From positions 310,001-374,000 of the forward strand of contig NZ_QKLF01000003.1 in assembly GCF_003224335.1 (NCBI RefSeq): a DNA stretch of 64,000 nt, given 5' to 3'. The position numbers were made by a program, and so were the translations under genes. Source of the DNA: Curtobacterium sp. MCJR17_055 (GTDB lineage Bacteria; Actinomycetota; Actinomycetes; Actinomycetales; Microbacteriaceae). Numbering within the stretch: the stretch's first letter is position 1; every line of letters begins with the position of its first letter. Below, piece after piece: positions 8,434 to 17,341 of this stretch. The notes beneath the pieces were generated by a model. It was not told the DNA's origin and ran no database searches. It saw only the letters and a list, made by a program, of their open reading frames with translations.

Positions 8434-9002
8434 GAGTCCGCTCCACGCAGACGCAGACCCTCGTCACCGTCACCGAGGCGGTCCCGGAGGAACCGGCCGT
8501 GCGAGGAGAGTTCGGCGATCGCGCCGCTCCTGATCTGATCGTGCATGTCCTCCACCGTCTCCGCGACGACGTCGAGTTGGCCGGCGAGGGTCGCCGTGGC
8601 GGTGCTGTCCGGGGTGCGGTCCGACGGGGGCAGGGACCGGTACGTGCGGACGGGCGTGGGCAGGTAGTCGTCGACGACGGCCTGGAACAGGTACCGCTGC
8701 TCCGTCGACGCGCCCCGGGCGATCACGGTCCCGGCGGCGTCGCGCAGCAGGTCCTCCACGTGGCGCACCCGCGAGGACACGACGGTCGGGAGGTCGGCCC
8801 CGGCGGCGCGCACGAAGGCACGGAGGTCGTCGAGGCCGGCAGCCGCGGTCGCGTCGTCGGCGGCCCCACCCGATCCGCGGACGTCGATGCGTGCCGCAGC
8901 AGCGGCCGCCGCCGACGCGGGTGTCTCGGCATCGGGGTCGGCGACACGGCGGTCCTGGTCGTCGTCGTCGCGGCCGAACAGTGCGCGGAGACGGTCACGC
9001 AC
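8430..9002 (-). CDS. Uncharacterised protein downstream of TelA
   Basis: A 190-residue protein without a family I can name. It begins with a basic, then Asp-rich segment (RALFGRDDDDQD), followed by an Ala-rich linker to about residue 45. The remainder is predicted alpha-helical, for example LRAFVRAAGADLPTVVSSRV and YLFQAVVDDYLPTPVRTYRSL. It lies 18 nt after telA and is coupled by GTGA overlap to the TerD-like gene. In other bacteria TelA is often paired with a helical XpaC-type protein, so this may be a functional counterpart; that is inference from position and predicted helicity only. Confidence 0.7.
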   Translation of the reverse strand: MRDRLRALFGRDDDDQDRRVADPDAETPASAAAAAAARIDVRGSGGAADDATAAAGLDDLRAFVRAAGADLPTVVSSRVRHVEDLLRDAAGTVIARGASTEQRYLFQAVVDDYLPTPVRTYRSLPPSDRTPDSTATATLAGQLDVVAETVEDMHDQIRSGAIAELSSHGRFLRDRLGDGDEGLRLRGADS

Positions 9003-9020
9003 GGGAGTCGACCGCGGTCG

Positions 9021-10241
9021 TCATCGCGTGACCGATCGCTGGTCGTCGTCGCCCTGGCGGGCCCGCTCCAGGTACGGCTTCGCGCGCTGGATGCCCGACT
9101 CGAGCGCCGAGACGGTCGACGACATGTTCTGCGCGGCCTGCGAGCGGAACGAGTCGATCGCGTCCATGGTCTGGAACACGTTGTCGAACGCCTTCTGCAG
9201 CGTCTCGACGCTCACACCGGAGTTCGTCGCCTGCTCGTGGATCCGCGTGGTCTGGTCGCGGAGCATCTCGCTGGTCTGCAGGATCATCGCGTTCGTGGTG
9301 TTGTTCACCGCGTCGATCTGGTCGAGCACCATCTTCTGGTTCGCGAGGGCCTGCGCCACGACGACGGCCGTGCGGAGCGCCGCGATGGTCGTGGTGCGGG
9401 CGCGCTCGACGCCCTTGATGAGCTCCGTGTTGTTCTTCCGCACGAGGTCCATGGCCAGGTAGCCCTGCACGGACACGGCGAGCTGCGTCAGGATGTCCTG
9501 GTGCCGCTGGCGCACGGGGAACAGCACGTCGGACTCGAGCTTCTGCGCCTCGTCGACCCGACCGCCGTTCCGCAGGCTCTCGATCTTCGACACGGTGGCC
9601 GCGTCGAGGGCCTTCGCGAACACGGCGTACTCGCTCAGCTGCTGCATGGTCTCCCACAGCTGGACCTTCTCGTCAGCGAGGGTCGCGTTGTCCTTGCGGA
9701 GTTCGTCCTGCCCCGCCATGAGCGACTTGATGATCTTGTCGAGCTGGGTCTGCGCCGACTCGTAGCGCTGGAAGTACTTCGCCAGCTTGTTGCCGCCGGG
9801 GATCATGCCGAGGATCTTCCGGCCCGTGCTGAGGTCGGCCTGGTTCGGCGTGAGGTCCTCGACGGTGGAGCGCAGGTCACCGAGGGTCGTCGCGACCTTC
9901 ACCTGGGCGCCGTCGCCGGTGCGCTTGGCGCCCGCCACCGAGGACTGCGAGCGCTCCAGCATGCGGGACGAGAAGCCGCCCGACCGGGCGATCTCCGAGC
10001 TCGCGATGGCGTTGATGCCGTCGACCTTCTCGGTGAACGCCGGCGACCGCGGGTCGAGGCCCGCGACCTCGTCCACGAACTCACGGGCCTGGGCCGCGAT
10101 CTGCGCCTGACGACCGGCGTCCACCGGCACCATCCCCGGAGCGTCATCCGGCGTGACGACCTCGGCGGCGTCGGCAGCGCGGAGGACGAGTGCGTCCTGG
10201 GACGGGTCGGTGGGCTCCGGCGGAGCGAGCGGTCCGGGCAT
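9021..10241 (-). CDS. telA: Toxic anion resistance protein, TelA family
   Basis: A 406-residue, almost wholly alpha-helical soluble protein. The conserved TelA core is clear: GRKILGMIPGGNKLAKYFQR, KYFQRYESAQTQLDKIIKSL, GQDELRKDNATLADEK, and DVLFPVRQRHQDILTQLAVS followed by GYLAMDLVRKNN. TelA proteins are linked to tellurite and cell-envelope stress, and often to Ter membrane complexes; the mechanism is unknown. The ATG at 10241 has CAGGAG about 9 nt upstream. It is the fifth gene of the Ter operon, between the tandem terD genes and the small helical protein. Confidence 0.92.
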   Translation of the reverse strand: MPGPLAPPEPTDPSQDALVLRAADAAEVVTPDDAPGMVPVDAGRQAQIAAQAREFVDEVAGLDPRSPAFTEKVDGINAIASSEIARSGGFSSRMLERSQSSVAGAKRTGDGAQVKVATTLGDLRSTVEDLTPNQADLSTGRKILGMIPGGNKLAKYFQRYESAQTQLDKIIKSLMAGQDELRKDNATLADEKVQLWETMQQLSEYAVFAKALDAATVSKIESLRNGGRVDEAQKLESDVLFPVRQRHQDILTQLAVSVQGYLAMDLVRKNNTELIKGVERARTTTIAALRTAVVVAQALANQKMVLDQIDAVNNTTNAMILQTSEMLRDQTTRIHEQATNSGVSVETLQKAFDNVFQTMDAIDSFRSQAAQNMSSTVSALESGIQRAKPYLERARQGDDDQRSVTR

Positions 10242-10310
10242 CGGTGGTCTCCTGTGACGTGGTGGGAGGACGGGGTGGTGCAGAGCTGGCGAGTGTGGTG
10301 GCCCGGCGGG

Positions 10311-10889
10311 TCAGCTGAGGTTGACGCCGAAGTCGGTCGCGACGCCGGCGAGCCCGGACTGGTAGCCCTGGCCGACCGCACGGAACTTCCACTCGGCGCC
10401 GTTGCGGTAGATCTCCGAGAAGATCATCGCGGTCTCCGGAGCGGCGTCCTCGGACAGGTCGAAGCGCACGATCTCCGTGCCGTCCTGGTCGAGCACCCGT
10501 GAGTACGCGCTGCGCACCTGTCCGAAGTTCTGGCGGCGGGCCTCACCCTGGTCGATCGACACCACGACGACCACGCGGTCGACGTCGGCCGGCAGGCTCT
10601 GCAGGTCGATGACGATCTGCTCGTCGTCACCGTCGCCCTGGCCGGTGCGGTTGTCGCCCTTGTGCTCGACGGAACCGTCCGCGCTGCGGGGCTGGTTGTA
10701 GAAGATGAAGTCGGCGTCCGAGCGCACCTTGCCGTCGGCGCCGACGAGCAGGGCCGAGGCGTCGAGGTCGAAGGCCTCGCCGGCGGTGGTGCGCGGGTCC
10801 CAGCCGAGGCCGACGGTGGCGACGGTGAGTCCCGGGCTCGTCTTCGTGAGGGAGAGGTTGCCGCCCTTGCTGAGGGAGAGTCCGGCCAT
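10311..10889 (-). CDS. terD: TerD-family stress protein (copy 1)
   Basis: A 192-residue TerD protein with the typical start [15 protein letters not shown], the GLGWDPRT motif, the calcium-site type segment [24 protein letters not shown], the [10 protein letters not shown] acidic cluster, and the C-terminal [15 protein letters not shown]. It is strongly similar to the next two upstream genes, so the three arose by tandem duplication. TerD domains are calcium-binding beta-sandwiches associated with tellurite, phage and envelope stress. The ATG is preceded by AAAGGA as a likely ribosome-binding site; the gap to copy 2 is 29 nt. Confidence 0.93.
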   Translation of the reverse strand: MAGLSLSKGGNLSLTKTSPGLTVATVGLGWDPRTTAGEAFDLDASALLVGADGKVRSDADFIFYNQPRSADGSVEHKGDNRTGQGDGDDEQIVIDLQSLPADVDRVVVVVSIDQGEARRQNFGQVRSAYSRVLDQDGTEIVRFDLSEDAAPETAMIFSEIYRNGAEWKFRAVGQGYQSGLAGVATDFGVNLS

Positions 10890-10918
10890 GATCGGTCCTT
10901 TCGGGTTGGAGGGGAGCG

Positions 10919-11500
10919 TCAGTCGAGCACGACGCCGTAGTCGGTCGCGACGCCGCGGAGTCCGGTGGCGTAGCCCTGGCCGACGGCGCGGAACTTCCAC
11001 TCGCCGTCGTACCGGTAGATCTCGGCGAAGATCATGCCGGTCTCCGAGGCCGCGTCCTCGGTGAGGTCGAAGCGGACGACCTCGTTGCCGGTCTCGTCGT
11101 TCACCACGCGGCAGAACGCACCACGGACCTGCCCGAAGTTCTGGTGCCGGGCGTCGGCCTGGTCGATGGTGACGACGATGACGACGCGCGCGACGTCCGC
11201 GGCCACGAGGTCGAGGTCGATGAGGATCTGCTCGTCGTCCCCGTCGCCCTCACCGGTGCGGTTGTCGCCCTGGTGCACCACGGAGCCGTCGACCGACTGC
11301 AGCTGGTTGTAGAAGATGAAGTCGTCGTTCGAGCGGACCTTGCCGTTCGCGCCGACGAGGAGAGCCGAGGCGTCGAGGTCGAACTGCTCGCCCGCGGTCG
11401 TGCGCGGGTCCCATCCGAGGCCGATCATCGCCCGGCGCAGGCCCGGGTCGGTCTTGGTCAGCGAGAGGTTGTTGCCCTTCGAGAGCGAGAGGGTCGCCAT
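10919..11500 (-). CDS. terD: TerD-family stress protein (copy 2)
   Basis: A 193-residue TerD protein nearly collinear with copy 1: [64 protein letters not shown] and [15 protein letters not shown]. All acidic residues of the calcium-type sites are retained. GAAGGA lies about 5 nt upstream of the ATG. It lies in the middle of the tandem terD array on one transcript with telA. Assignment as TerD rather than TerE is by overall resemblance; the two are paralogues. Confidence 0.93.
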   Translation of the reverse strand: MATLSLSKGNNLSLTKTDPGLRRAMIGLGWDPRTTAGEQFDLDASALLVGANGKVRSNDDFIFYNQLQSVDGSVVHQGDNRTGEGDGDDEQILIDLDLVAADVARVVIVVTIDQADARHQNFGQVRGAFCRVVNDETGNEVVRFDLTEDAASETGMIFAEIYRYDGEWKFRAVGQGYATGLRGVATDYGVVLD

Positions 11501-11543
11501 CGATCGTCCTTCCGTCGGTGCGGTGCTGCGGTGTCCGGGCGGG

Positions 11544-12128
11544 TCAGAGTGCGGCTGCCGCCGGACCGACGAGGTCCTGCACGGTCCGGCCGTCGGCCCG
11601 CTCACCGATCGCGGTGAAGGTCCATCCTGCTCCCGTGCGGGACACCTTCGCCATGACCATCGCGGTGTGCTGCCCGGAGTCGGTGAGCTGGTAGCGGGCG
11701 ACCTCGGGAGCGCCGGCCGTCGAGTCGTCGACCACCCGGCAGAACGCGTTCTGCACGTTGTCGAACGTCTGCCGGCTGTAGCTGCTGATGACGAACACGA
11801 TCTGCTGGACGGCACCGTGCACCGCGCTGAGGTCGATCCGGATGACCTCGTCGTCGCCGTCACCGTCGCCGGTCAGGTTGTCGCCGGTGTGCTGCGCGGA
11901 GCCGTCTTTGCTCCGGAGCTGGTTGAACCACACGTAGTCCACCGGCTGGCCGTCGGCACCGAAGAAGATCGCAGAGGCGTCGAGGTCGACGTCGGCTGCC
12001 TTGCGACCGAACAGGCCGCGCTTGGTCGTGACGGCGTCCCACCCGAGACCGAGCCGGACGCGGGTCAGTGCGCTCCCGTCGTTCTTCGTGAGCGAGAGCG
12101 CTTGGCCCTTCTGGAGGCTGAGACCCAT
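11544..12128 (-). CDS. TerD/TerE-family stress protein (copy 3)
   Basis: A 194-residue TerD-superfamily protein, the most divergent of the tandem three. It starts [18 protein letters not shown], carries an insertion rich in basic residues ([15 protein letters not shown]) before [14 protein letters not shown], and retains [11 protein letters not shown] and [12 protein letters not shown]. The C-terminus is [15 protein letters not shown] instead of the [11 protein letters not shown] block. The altered C-terminus and QKG start suggest a TerE/TerZ-like role in a hetero-oligomeric Ter complex. ATG at 12128 lies 47 nt after the membrane gene. Confidence 0.9.
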   Translation of the reverse strand: MGLSLQKGQALSLTKNDGSALTRVRLGLGWDAVTTKRGLFGRKAADVDLDASAIFFGADGQPVDYVWFNQLRSKDGSAQHTGDNLTGDGDGDDEVIRIDLSAVHGAVQQIVFVISSYSRQTFDNVQNAFCRVVDDSTAGAPEVARYQLTDSGQHTAMVMAKVSRTGAGWTFTAIGERADGRTVQDLVGPAAAAL

Positions 12129-12175
12129 GGCGGTGAACCCTTCGTGTGGTTGCGGTGGAGCGGTCGCCCCTGGTG

Positions 12176-13324
12176 TCAGGAGGCGACGGGGACGTGCTGG
12201 TCGGCGGGCTGGTGCTCGCCGGTCTTGTGCTTGTTGCGGACCACCGAGGAGATGAACGCGGCGATGATGAACACGACGCCGATCAGGCCGGTGACGACCT
12301 CGTTCACCTCGGTGGTGATCGTGATGAGCAGGATCGCCGCGAGGGCACCGATCGCCCAGTGCGCACCGTGGTCGAGGTACTCGAACTCGTCCAGCGTGCC
12401 CTGTCGGACCAGGAAGACGGTGAGAGACCGGACGAACAGGGCACCGATGAGGCCGAGGCCGAGCGCGATGATGATCGGGTCGGCGGTGATCGCGAAGGCG
12501 CCGATGACGCCGTCGAACGAGAACGACGCGTCGATGACCTCGAGGTAGAGGAACAGCAGGAACGCGGCCTTGCCGGCGACTGTGCCGACCTTGCGCTTGC
12601 CGCTGATCCGGTTCGCCTCGGCCACCATCTCGCCGGTGTTCTCGAACGAGTTGCCGTCGTCCTCCGGGTCGTCGACGTCGAACAGCCCGCCGAGACCGGT
12701 CACGAGGAAGTAGGTGACGAGTCCGGCGATCCCGGAGACGAGGACGATCGACTGGTGGTCGCCGGCGGTGGTGCCCGCGATCGCGAGGACCACGAGGGCC
12801 ACGACGACGTTGACCATCGGGAGCTTGCCGATGAACAGCAGCGGTGCCTCGAGCCACTTCAGCCACAGGATCTCGCGTTCCTCGAACATGAAGTCGAGGA
12901 AGATCATGAGGAGGAACATGCCGCCGAACGCGGCGATCTGCGGGTGTGCCTCGTGCAGCAGGTATGCGTACGTACCGGGCTCGTCGATCGGGCCCTTCTC
13001 GAGCGCGAGCTGGACGGCCTCGACGGGGTTGAGCGACGCCGTGACCCCGACGATCAGCAGCGGGAAGAGCACGCGCATGCCGAAGACGGCGATGACGATG
13101 CCCACGGTGAGGAACATCTTCTGCCAGAACGGGTTCATCCGCTCGAGGATGCGGGCGTTGACGACCGCGTTGTCGAAGCTGAGGCTGATCTCGAGCACGC
13201 CGAGGATGGCGGTGATGATGACCGCGCTCCACCCGCCGTACACGAGCGCCACGGCCAGGGCGATCACGGTGATGGCCAGGGACCACCCGAAGGTCTTCAG
13301 GAACACGTGCGCAGATCTCCCCAT
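12176..13324 (-). CDS. DUF475 / TerC-superfamily integral membrane protein
   Basis: A 382-residue polytopic membrane protein with about nine hydrophobic segments. Hallmarks of DUF475, a TerC relative, are the paired repeats LGVLEISLSFDNAVVNARIL near the N-terminus and LEVIDASFSFDGVIGAF in the second half, each with Asp/Asn residues inside a membrane helix. TerC-type proteins are implicated in metal-ion (Mn) export and in Ter envelope complexes. This is the first gene of the Ter operon, which fits a membrane anchor for the TerD/TelA proteins. The ATG at 13324 is used; a GTG at 13306 preceded by GGGGAG and starting VFLKTFGWS is a serious alternative. A -10 like TAGCAT lies at 13378-13383. Confidence 0.9.
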   Translation of the reverse strand: MGRSAHVFLKTFGWSLAITVIALAVALVYGGWSAVIITAILGVLEISLSFDNAVVNARILERMNPFWQKMFLTVGIVIAVFGMRVLFPLLIVGVTASLNPVEAVQLALEKGPIDEPGTYAYLLHEAHPQIAAFGGMFLLMIFLDFMFEEREILWLKWLEAPLLFIGKLPMVNVVVALVVLAIAGTTAGDHQSIVLVSGIAGLVTYFLVTGLGGLFDVDDPEDDGNSFENTGEMVAEANRISGKRKVGTVAGKAAFLLFLYLEVIDASFSFDGVIGAFAITADPIIIALGLGLIGALFVRSLTVFLVRQGTLDEFEYLDHGAHWAIGALAAILLITITTEVNEVVTGLIGVVFIIAAFISSVVRNKHKTGEHQPADQHVPVAS

Positions 13325-13380
13325 GGTGCGTGGTGCGTCGTCAGGGGGACGGCACGGTCGAGCACGCCCCGTTCGGAATG

Positions 13381-14139
13381 CTACATGCCCGGGACCGAGT
13401 GGCGACGGGGCCACCGGCCGTCCGCGGTGAACGTCGGGTCACGCTTCGCCCGCATGTACTCCTGGAACGAGGTCGCCTGCTCCGAGCACCAGGCGACCTG
13501 CTTGCGGTGGAGCTCCTCGGCGCTGATCGCGAGGTCGTCGGGGTACTTCGCGGCGATGGCCTGCGCGACCCGTCCGGCGGCGATGGCGTCCGCGCCGGCG
13601 TCGTGCGCGTCGTCGAGCCGGACCCCGTAGCACGCCGACGCGGCCTCGAGCGTGCGCTTGCCCTTGCGGTAGGTGTCGAGCGCCTTGTCCATGACGAGCG
13701 GGTCGACGACGTTGCCGATCACGGGGGAGGCGATGCCGTGCCGTTTCGCCTCCCGGTCGAGGACGGTGAGGTCGTACGGGGCGTTGTAGATGACCAGGGG
13801 GATCCCGCGGGCGAACACGGCCTCGACCGCGGCGACGATCTCGGCGACGACCTCGCCGGCCGGTCGGCCCTCTGCCCGTGCACGTTCGGTCGTGATCCCG
13901 TGCACCGCGGACGCCTGCTCCGGGATCGCGACACCGGGGTCGGCGAGCCACGCACCCTCGACGATGGAGCGCCCGGTCATGTCGATCAGCCCGACGTGGG
14001 CGGTGACGATGCGGGCGGTCTCGACGTCGATGCCGGTGGTCTCGAGGTCGAAGACGCCCAGCGCGTGCCACCACGGTCGGGTCGTCAGGTCCTGCGGGGG
14101 CCGGGTCGACGGGTCGACGGCGGCAGCGGGGGAGGTCAC
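13381..14139 (-). CDS. 3'-5' exonuclease, DEDDh family (DNA Pol III epsilon-like)
   Basis: A 252-residue RNase-T/DnaQ-fold exonuclease that removes 3' nucleotides from DNA or RNA using two metal ions. ExoI motif FDLETTGID is near 30-38, ExoII IYNAPYDLTVLDRE near 121-134, and ExoIII HDAGADA near 177-183 with the DEDDh histidine. It is short, with no fused helicase or UvrC domain. A -10 element (TAGCCT) 6 nt before the GTG start suggests its own leaderless transcript. It lies 56 nt upstream of the Ter operon on the same strand, so read-through into that operon is possible. Confidence 0.9.
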   Translation of the reverse strand: MTSPAAAVDPSTRPPQDLTTRPWWHALGVFDLETTGIDVETARIVTAHVGLIDMTGRSIVEGAWLADPGVAIPEQASAVHGITTERARAEGRPAGEVVAEIVAAVEAVFARGIPLVIYNAPYDLTVLDREAKRHGIASPVIGNVVDPLVMDKALDTYRKGKRTLEAASACYGVRLDDAHDAGADAIAAGRVAQAIAAKYPDDLAISAEELHRKQVAWCSEQATSFQEYMRAKRDPTFTADGRWPRRHSVPGM

Positions 14140-14145
14140 GCGGCC

Positions 14146-14151
14146 AGGCTA
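14146..14151 (-). promoter_or_regulatory. -10 element, leaderless exonuclease start
   Basis: TAGCCT on the minus strand, 6 nt before the GTG at 14139. It faces the divergent alpha/beta hydrolase promoter 64 bp away. Confidence 0.5.
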
Positions 14152-14214
14152 GCCAACCGCACCGACACGGCGGGACCCGCAGGACGGGTCACGGCGCACG
14201 CCGGAGGGCTTCCC

Positions 14215-14220
14215 TAGACT
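14215..14220 (+). promoter_or_regulatory. -10 element, leaderless hydrolase start
   Basis: TAGACT, then 7 nt, then ATG at 14228. Confidence 0.5.
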
Positions 14221-14227
14221 GGCGCGG

Positions 14228-15313
14228 ATGCAACCGCCCGTGCTGTCCCCGTACCAGTCGCTCCTGGCGGCGACCCCCGTCGTGCACCGCGCGGTCCAGG
14301 TCGACGGCCGGACCACGCACTACTGGGAGTACGGGCCGGCGGTCGGCGCCGAGGGCCGTGCCCGCAACGCACCTCCGGCGACCGTGCTCGCGGTGCACGG
14401 CTTCCGTGGGGACCACCACGGGCTCGAGTCCGTCGCGGCGCACCTCGTGGCCGGGCACCCGTCGGGCGTGCGCGTCATCGTGCCCGACCTGCCCGGCTTC
14501 GGCACGTCGGACCCGCTCCCGACCGCGGACCTCGACGCGTACGTCGCCTGGCTCGACGGCTTCCACTCCGCGCTCGGACTCGACGGCGACACCGTCGTCC
14601 TCGGGCACTCGTTCGGCTCGATCGTCGTCGCCGCGTCGGTGGCCGCCGGGCTCGACACGCGCCTGCTCGTCCTCGTCAACCCCATCGCCGCCCCGGCCCT
14701 GCAGGGTCCACGGGCGATCGGTACGGCCGTCGCGATCGCGTACTACCGGCTCGGCGCCCGGCTGCCCCGCGCGCTCGGCCTCGGGCTGCTGCGCAACCGC
14801 GGGATCGTCCGCGCGATGAGCATCGCGATGCTGAAGTCCGCCGACCCGACGGTCCGCCGCTGGGTGCACGACCAGCACGACCGGTACTTCTCGGCGTTCG
14901 CGAACCGGACCAGCGTCCTCGAGGCGTTCCGGACCTCGGTCACCTCCGACGTCTCGCAGTTCGCCGACCGGATCGCGGTGCCGGTGCTCATGGTCGCCGC
15001 CGAGCGTGACGACATCACGGCCGTGCCGGAGCAGCGTGCCCTCGCGTCGCGACTCCGCGACGCCGAGCTCGTCGTCGTGCCGGAGGTCGGTCACCTCGTG
15101 CACTACGAGACGCCGGCCGCGGCGGCCGCGGCGGTCCTGCGCCGGATGGCGGACCCCGCCCCGGGCGCTCCCGGCCGACGGAAGCGGGCGAGCACCCCGC
15201 GCCGGGCGAGCGCCACGCGCCGACCGACCGCGCCGGAGGGACCGAACGCTCCCGAGGGACCGAACGGTGGCGCTGCGGACCGCACTCGCCGGACGGGAGG
15301 CGACCCCTCGTGA
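14228..15313 (+). CDS. Alpha/beta-hydrolase fold protein
   Basis: A 361-residue serine hydrolase of the alpha/beta fold. The oxyanion region is LAVHGFRGDHHG near 54-65, the nucleophile elbow GHSFGS has Ser at 128, and the catalytic His is in VGHLVHYE near 290. Substrate cannot be told from sequence; esterase, lipase or peptidase-like activity is possible. The last 50 residues form a basic, Pro/Arg-rich tail with a tandem APEGPN repeat, not part of the fold. Its stop overlaps the GTG of the glycosyltransferase, so the two are translated together. Confidence 0.85.
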   Translation: MQPPVLSPYQSLLAATPVVHRAVQVDGRTTHYWEYGPAVGAEGRARNAPPATVLAVHGFRGDHHGLESVAAHLVAGHPSGVRVIVPDLPGFGTSDPLPTADLDAYVAWLDGFHSALGLDGDTVVLGHSFGSIVVAASVAAGLDTRLLVLVNPIAAPALQGPRAIGTAVAIAYYRLGARLPRALGLGLLRNRGIVRAMSIAMLKSADPTVRRWVHDQHDRYFSAFANRTSVLEAFRTSVTSDVSQFADRIAVPVLMVAAERDDITAVPEQRALASRLRDAELVVVPEVGHLVHYETPAAAAAAVLRRMADPAPGAPGRRKRASTPRRASATRRPTAPEGPNAPEGPNGGAADRTRRTGGDPS

Positions 15314-16401
15314 CGCGCCTGCGCATCGGCATCGACTGCCGGTACGTCCGGATCGGTCGACACGACGGGATCAGCCGCTTCACCGCGGGGATCGCCGCGC
15401 ACCTGCCCGACCGACACGACCACGTCCTGCTCGTGTCCGACGAACGCCAGCTGGCCTCGCTGCCCGGGGGAGTGCCGTGGGAACGCATCCCGGCGCCGAC
15501 CGACCCCGGCGAGCCCCTCGTCGCGCGGCACGTCAACCGGCTCGGCCTCGACGCGGTCTTCTCGCCCATGCAGACGATGGGCTCACGCGGGCGCCGGTAC
15601 GCGCTCGTGCTGACCCTGCACGACCTCATCTACTACCGGAACCGGACGCCACCGCGGGAGTTCGCGTGGCCGCTGCGTCTCGGCTGGCGGGCGTTCCACC
15701 TGGCGTGGTGGCCGCAGCGCCTCCTGCTGAACGGGGCCGACGGTGTCGTGACCGTCTCCGGGACGACGGCGGGCCTCATCGCCGAGCACCGTCTCACGAC
15801 CCGCCCGGTCACCGTCGCGTACAACGCGGCCGACCCGGCCGAGCCACGGGCCGCCGACGGTGGACGGACGAAGTCGCTCGTGTACATGGGCTCGTTCATG
15901 CCGTACAAGAACGTCGAGACGCTCGCCGCGGCGCTGCCCCTGCTCGGTCCGGACTGGACGCTGCACTGCATGTCCCGTGTCACCGCCGCCGACCGCACGC
16001 GGTTGCAGCGGCTCGCCCCCGCCGGCGCGCTCGTGTTCCACGACGGAGCGACCGACGACGAGTACCTCGCCGTCCTCCGCTCCGCCACGGCGCTCGCGAC
16101 CGCCTCGTTCGACGAGGGGTTCGGCATCCCGCTCGTCGAGGCGATGGGCGTCGGTACACCGGTCGTCGTCAGCGACGTCCCGATCTTCCGCGAGATCGGC
16201 GGCGACGCGGCGGAGTACTTCGACCCGTCGTCACCGTCCGCCGTCGCGGCCGCCGTCCGCCGCCTGGAGGCCCGCTGGGACGCGGCGTCGTCGGCCTCCG
16301 TCGCGCAGGCTTCCCGGTTCCGGTGGCAGGACTCCGCCGAGCGCGTCACGCAGGCGGTCGAGCGGGCCGTGGCCGACCGGTCGCGGCGTCGGCGGAGCTG
16401 A
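15310..16401 (+). CDS. Glycosyltransferase, GT4 family
   Basis: A 363-residue GT-B glycosyltransferase that uses a nucleotide sugar donor in the cytoplasm. The N-terminal domain starts RLRIGIDCRYVRIGRHDGI and includes a HDLIYYRNR motif. The donor domain has YMGSFMPYKNVETLAAALP (start of the C-terminal Rossmann fold) and the EX7E-type motif SFDEGFGIPLVEAMGVGTP, with VVVSDVPIFREI after it. It is the type that builds exopolysaccharide or cell-envelope glycans; acceptor unknown. GTG overlaps the hydrolase stop by 4 nt. Confidence 0.88.
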   Translation: MTRLRIGIDCRYVRIGRHDGISRFTAGIAAHLPDRHDHVLLVSDERQLASLPGGVPWERIPAPTDPGEPLVARHVNRLGLDAVFSPMQTMGSRGRRYALVLTLHDLIYYRNRTPPREFAWPLRLGWRAFHLAWWPQRLLLNGADGVVTVSGTTAGLIAEHRLTTRPVTVAYNAADPAEPRAADGGRTKSLVYMGSFMPYKNVETLAAALPLLGPDWTLHCMSRVTAADRTRLQRLAPAGALVFHDGATDDEYLAVLRSATALATASFDEGFGIPLVEAMGVGTPVVVSDVPIFREIGGDAAEYFDPSSPSAVAAAVRRLEARWDAASSASVAQASRFRWQDSAERVTQAVERAVADRSRRRRS

Positions 16402-16484
16402 GGGCGCGGCCGGACCGCTGGCGGCACGCCGGACGGCACGGCGGAGCGGACGGGACGGCGGAGGAGACCGGACGGTCCGACCTG

Positions 16485-17249
16485 TCAGGGGTGACGGGTG
16501 CGGACCTGGACGCCCGGGAACACGTCGTCCCCGACCGCCTCGGCAGCGGCGGCGACCGCGGCGAAGCCCACGCCCTGGCCGTGCGTGGTGACGACCACGT
16601 CCTGTGCGGCGGGGGCGTCCGACCGACCGTCGGTCGCGTCGGCGAAGACGCAGGTCACCGTGAGCACGCCGCCGATCGCCGCGAGGCCGTCGGCGAGCTC
16701 GAGTCGCCGTTGGCTCGTCTCGGGGGAGTCCGAGACCCCGACCCGCACGGCACCGAGGTCGAGCGTCGCCCAGATGCGGACGCCCGAGCCGGAGGAGTCG
16801 GCGGACGCGGTGCTCAGGGCGGTCACGAGCGCCCGTCGGTCGGTGGCGGGGAGGTCGGGCTCGGCGTGCACCACCGCGGTGACGTCGTAGCCCGCGAACG
16901 AGGTCTTCTCCGTCCGGGGCGCGTCCACGGCGGCGACGCCCGGCAGCGCGGCGGCAGCGGTCACGAAGCGGCGCCCGTCCGCGTCGGGCTGCGGGAACAC
17001 GCCGCCGACCCCACGCTGGACCTGGCCGAGGATGACCCCGAGCACCAGGACGAGGACCGCGGCCACCACGACCACGCCGACGACCACCAGGGTCCCGGCC
17101 CGGAGCCGTTCGCCGCCCGTGCGGGTCCGGACGGAGGCCGTGTCCGGCCCGAACGTGGCATCGAGGTCGTCGTCGTCGCCCCACGGATCGCGACGGAGGG
17201 CGTCGCCCTCCCGGGAGCGGTCGCCGGCATGCCGTCCACCTGCGTTCAC
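16485..17249 (-). CDS. Uncharacterised single-pass membrane protein
   Basis: A 254-residue protein of no family I recognise. The first 55 residues are polar (Arg and Asp-rich, with WGDDDDLDATFG), followed by one strong transmembrane segment (LVVVGVVVVAAVLVLVLGVI, about 58-77). A periplasm-side domain of about 170 residues has two similar halves resembling ACT or BON-like alpha/beta repeats (GVAAVDAPRTEK, then VVHAEPDLPATDRR). Topology is probably N-in. GTG at 17249 was chosen because GAGGTGAG lies 4-11 nt upstream; an earlier start at 17294 exists without such a site. Confidence 0.7.
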   Translation of the reverse strand: MNAGGRHAGDRSREGDALRRDPWGDDDDLDATFGPDTASVRTRTGGERLRAGTLVVVGVVVVAAVLVLVLGVILGQVQRGVGGVFPQPDADGRRFVTAAAALPGVAAVDAPRTEKTSFAGYDVTAVVHAEPDLPATDRRALVTALSTASADSSGSGVRIWATLDLGAVRVGVSDSPETSQRRLELADGLAAIGGVLTVTCVFADATDGRSDAPAAQDVVVTTHGQGVGFAAVAAAAEAVGDDVFPGVQVRTRHP

Positions 17250-17341
17250 TGCCTCACCTCGCAGCGGCGTCCCGGTCGTCGGGCCGCCGTGCACCGGAGG
17301 CTAGTCCGACGCCGCCCGGCACGCTCCCCGGATGGGCGGCG

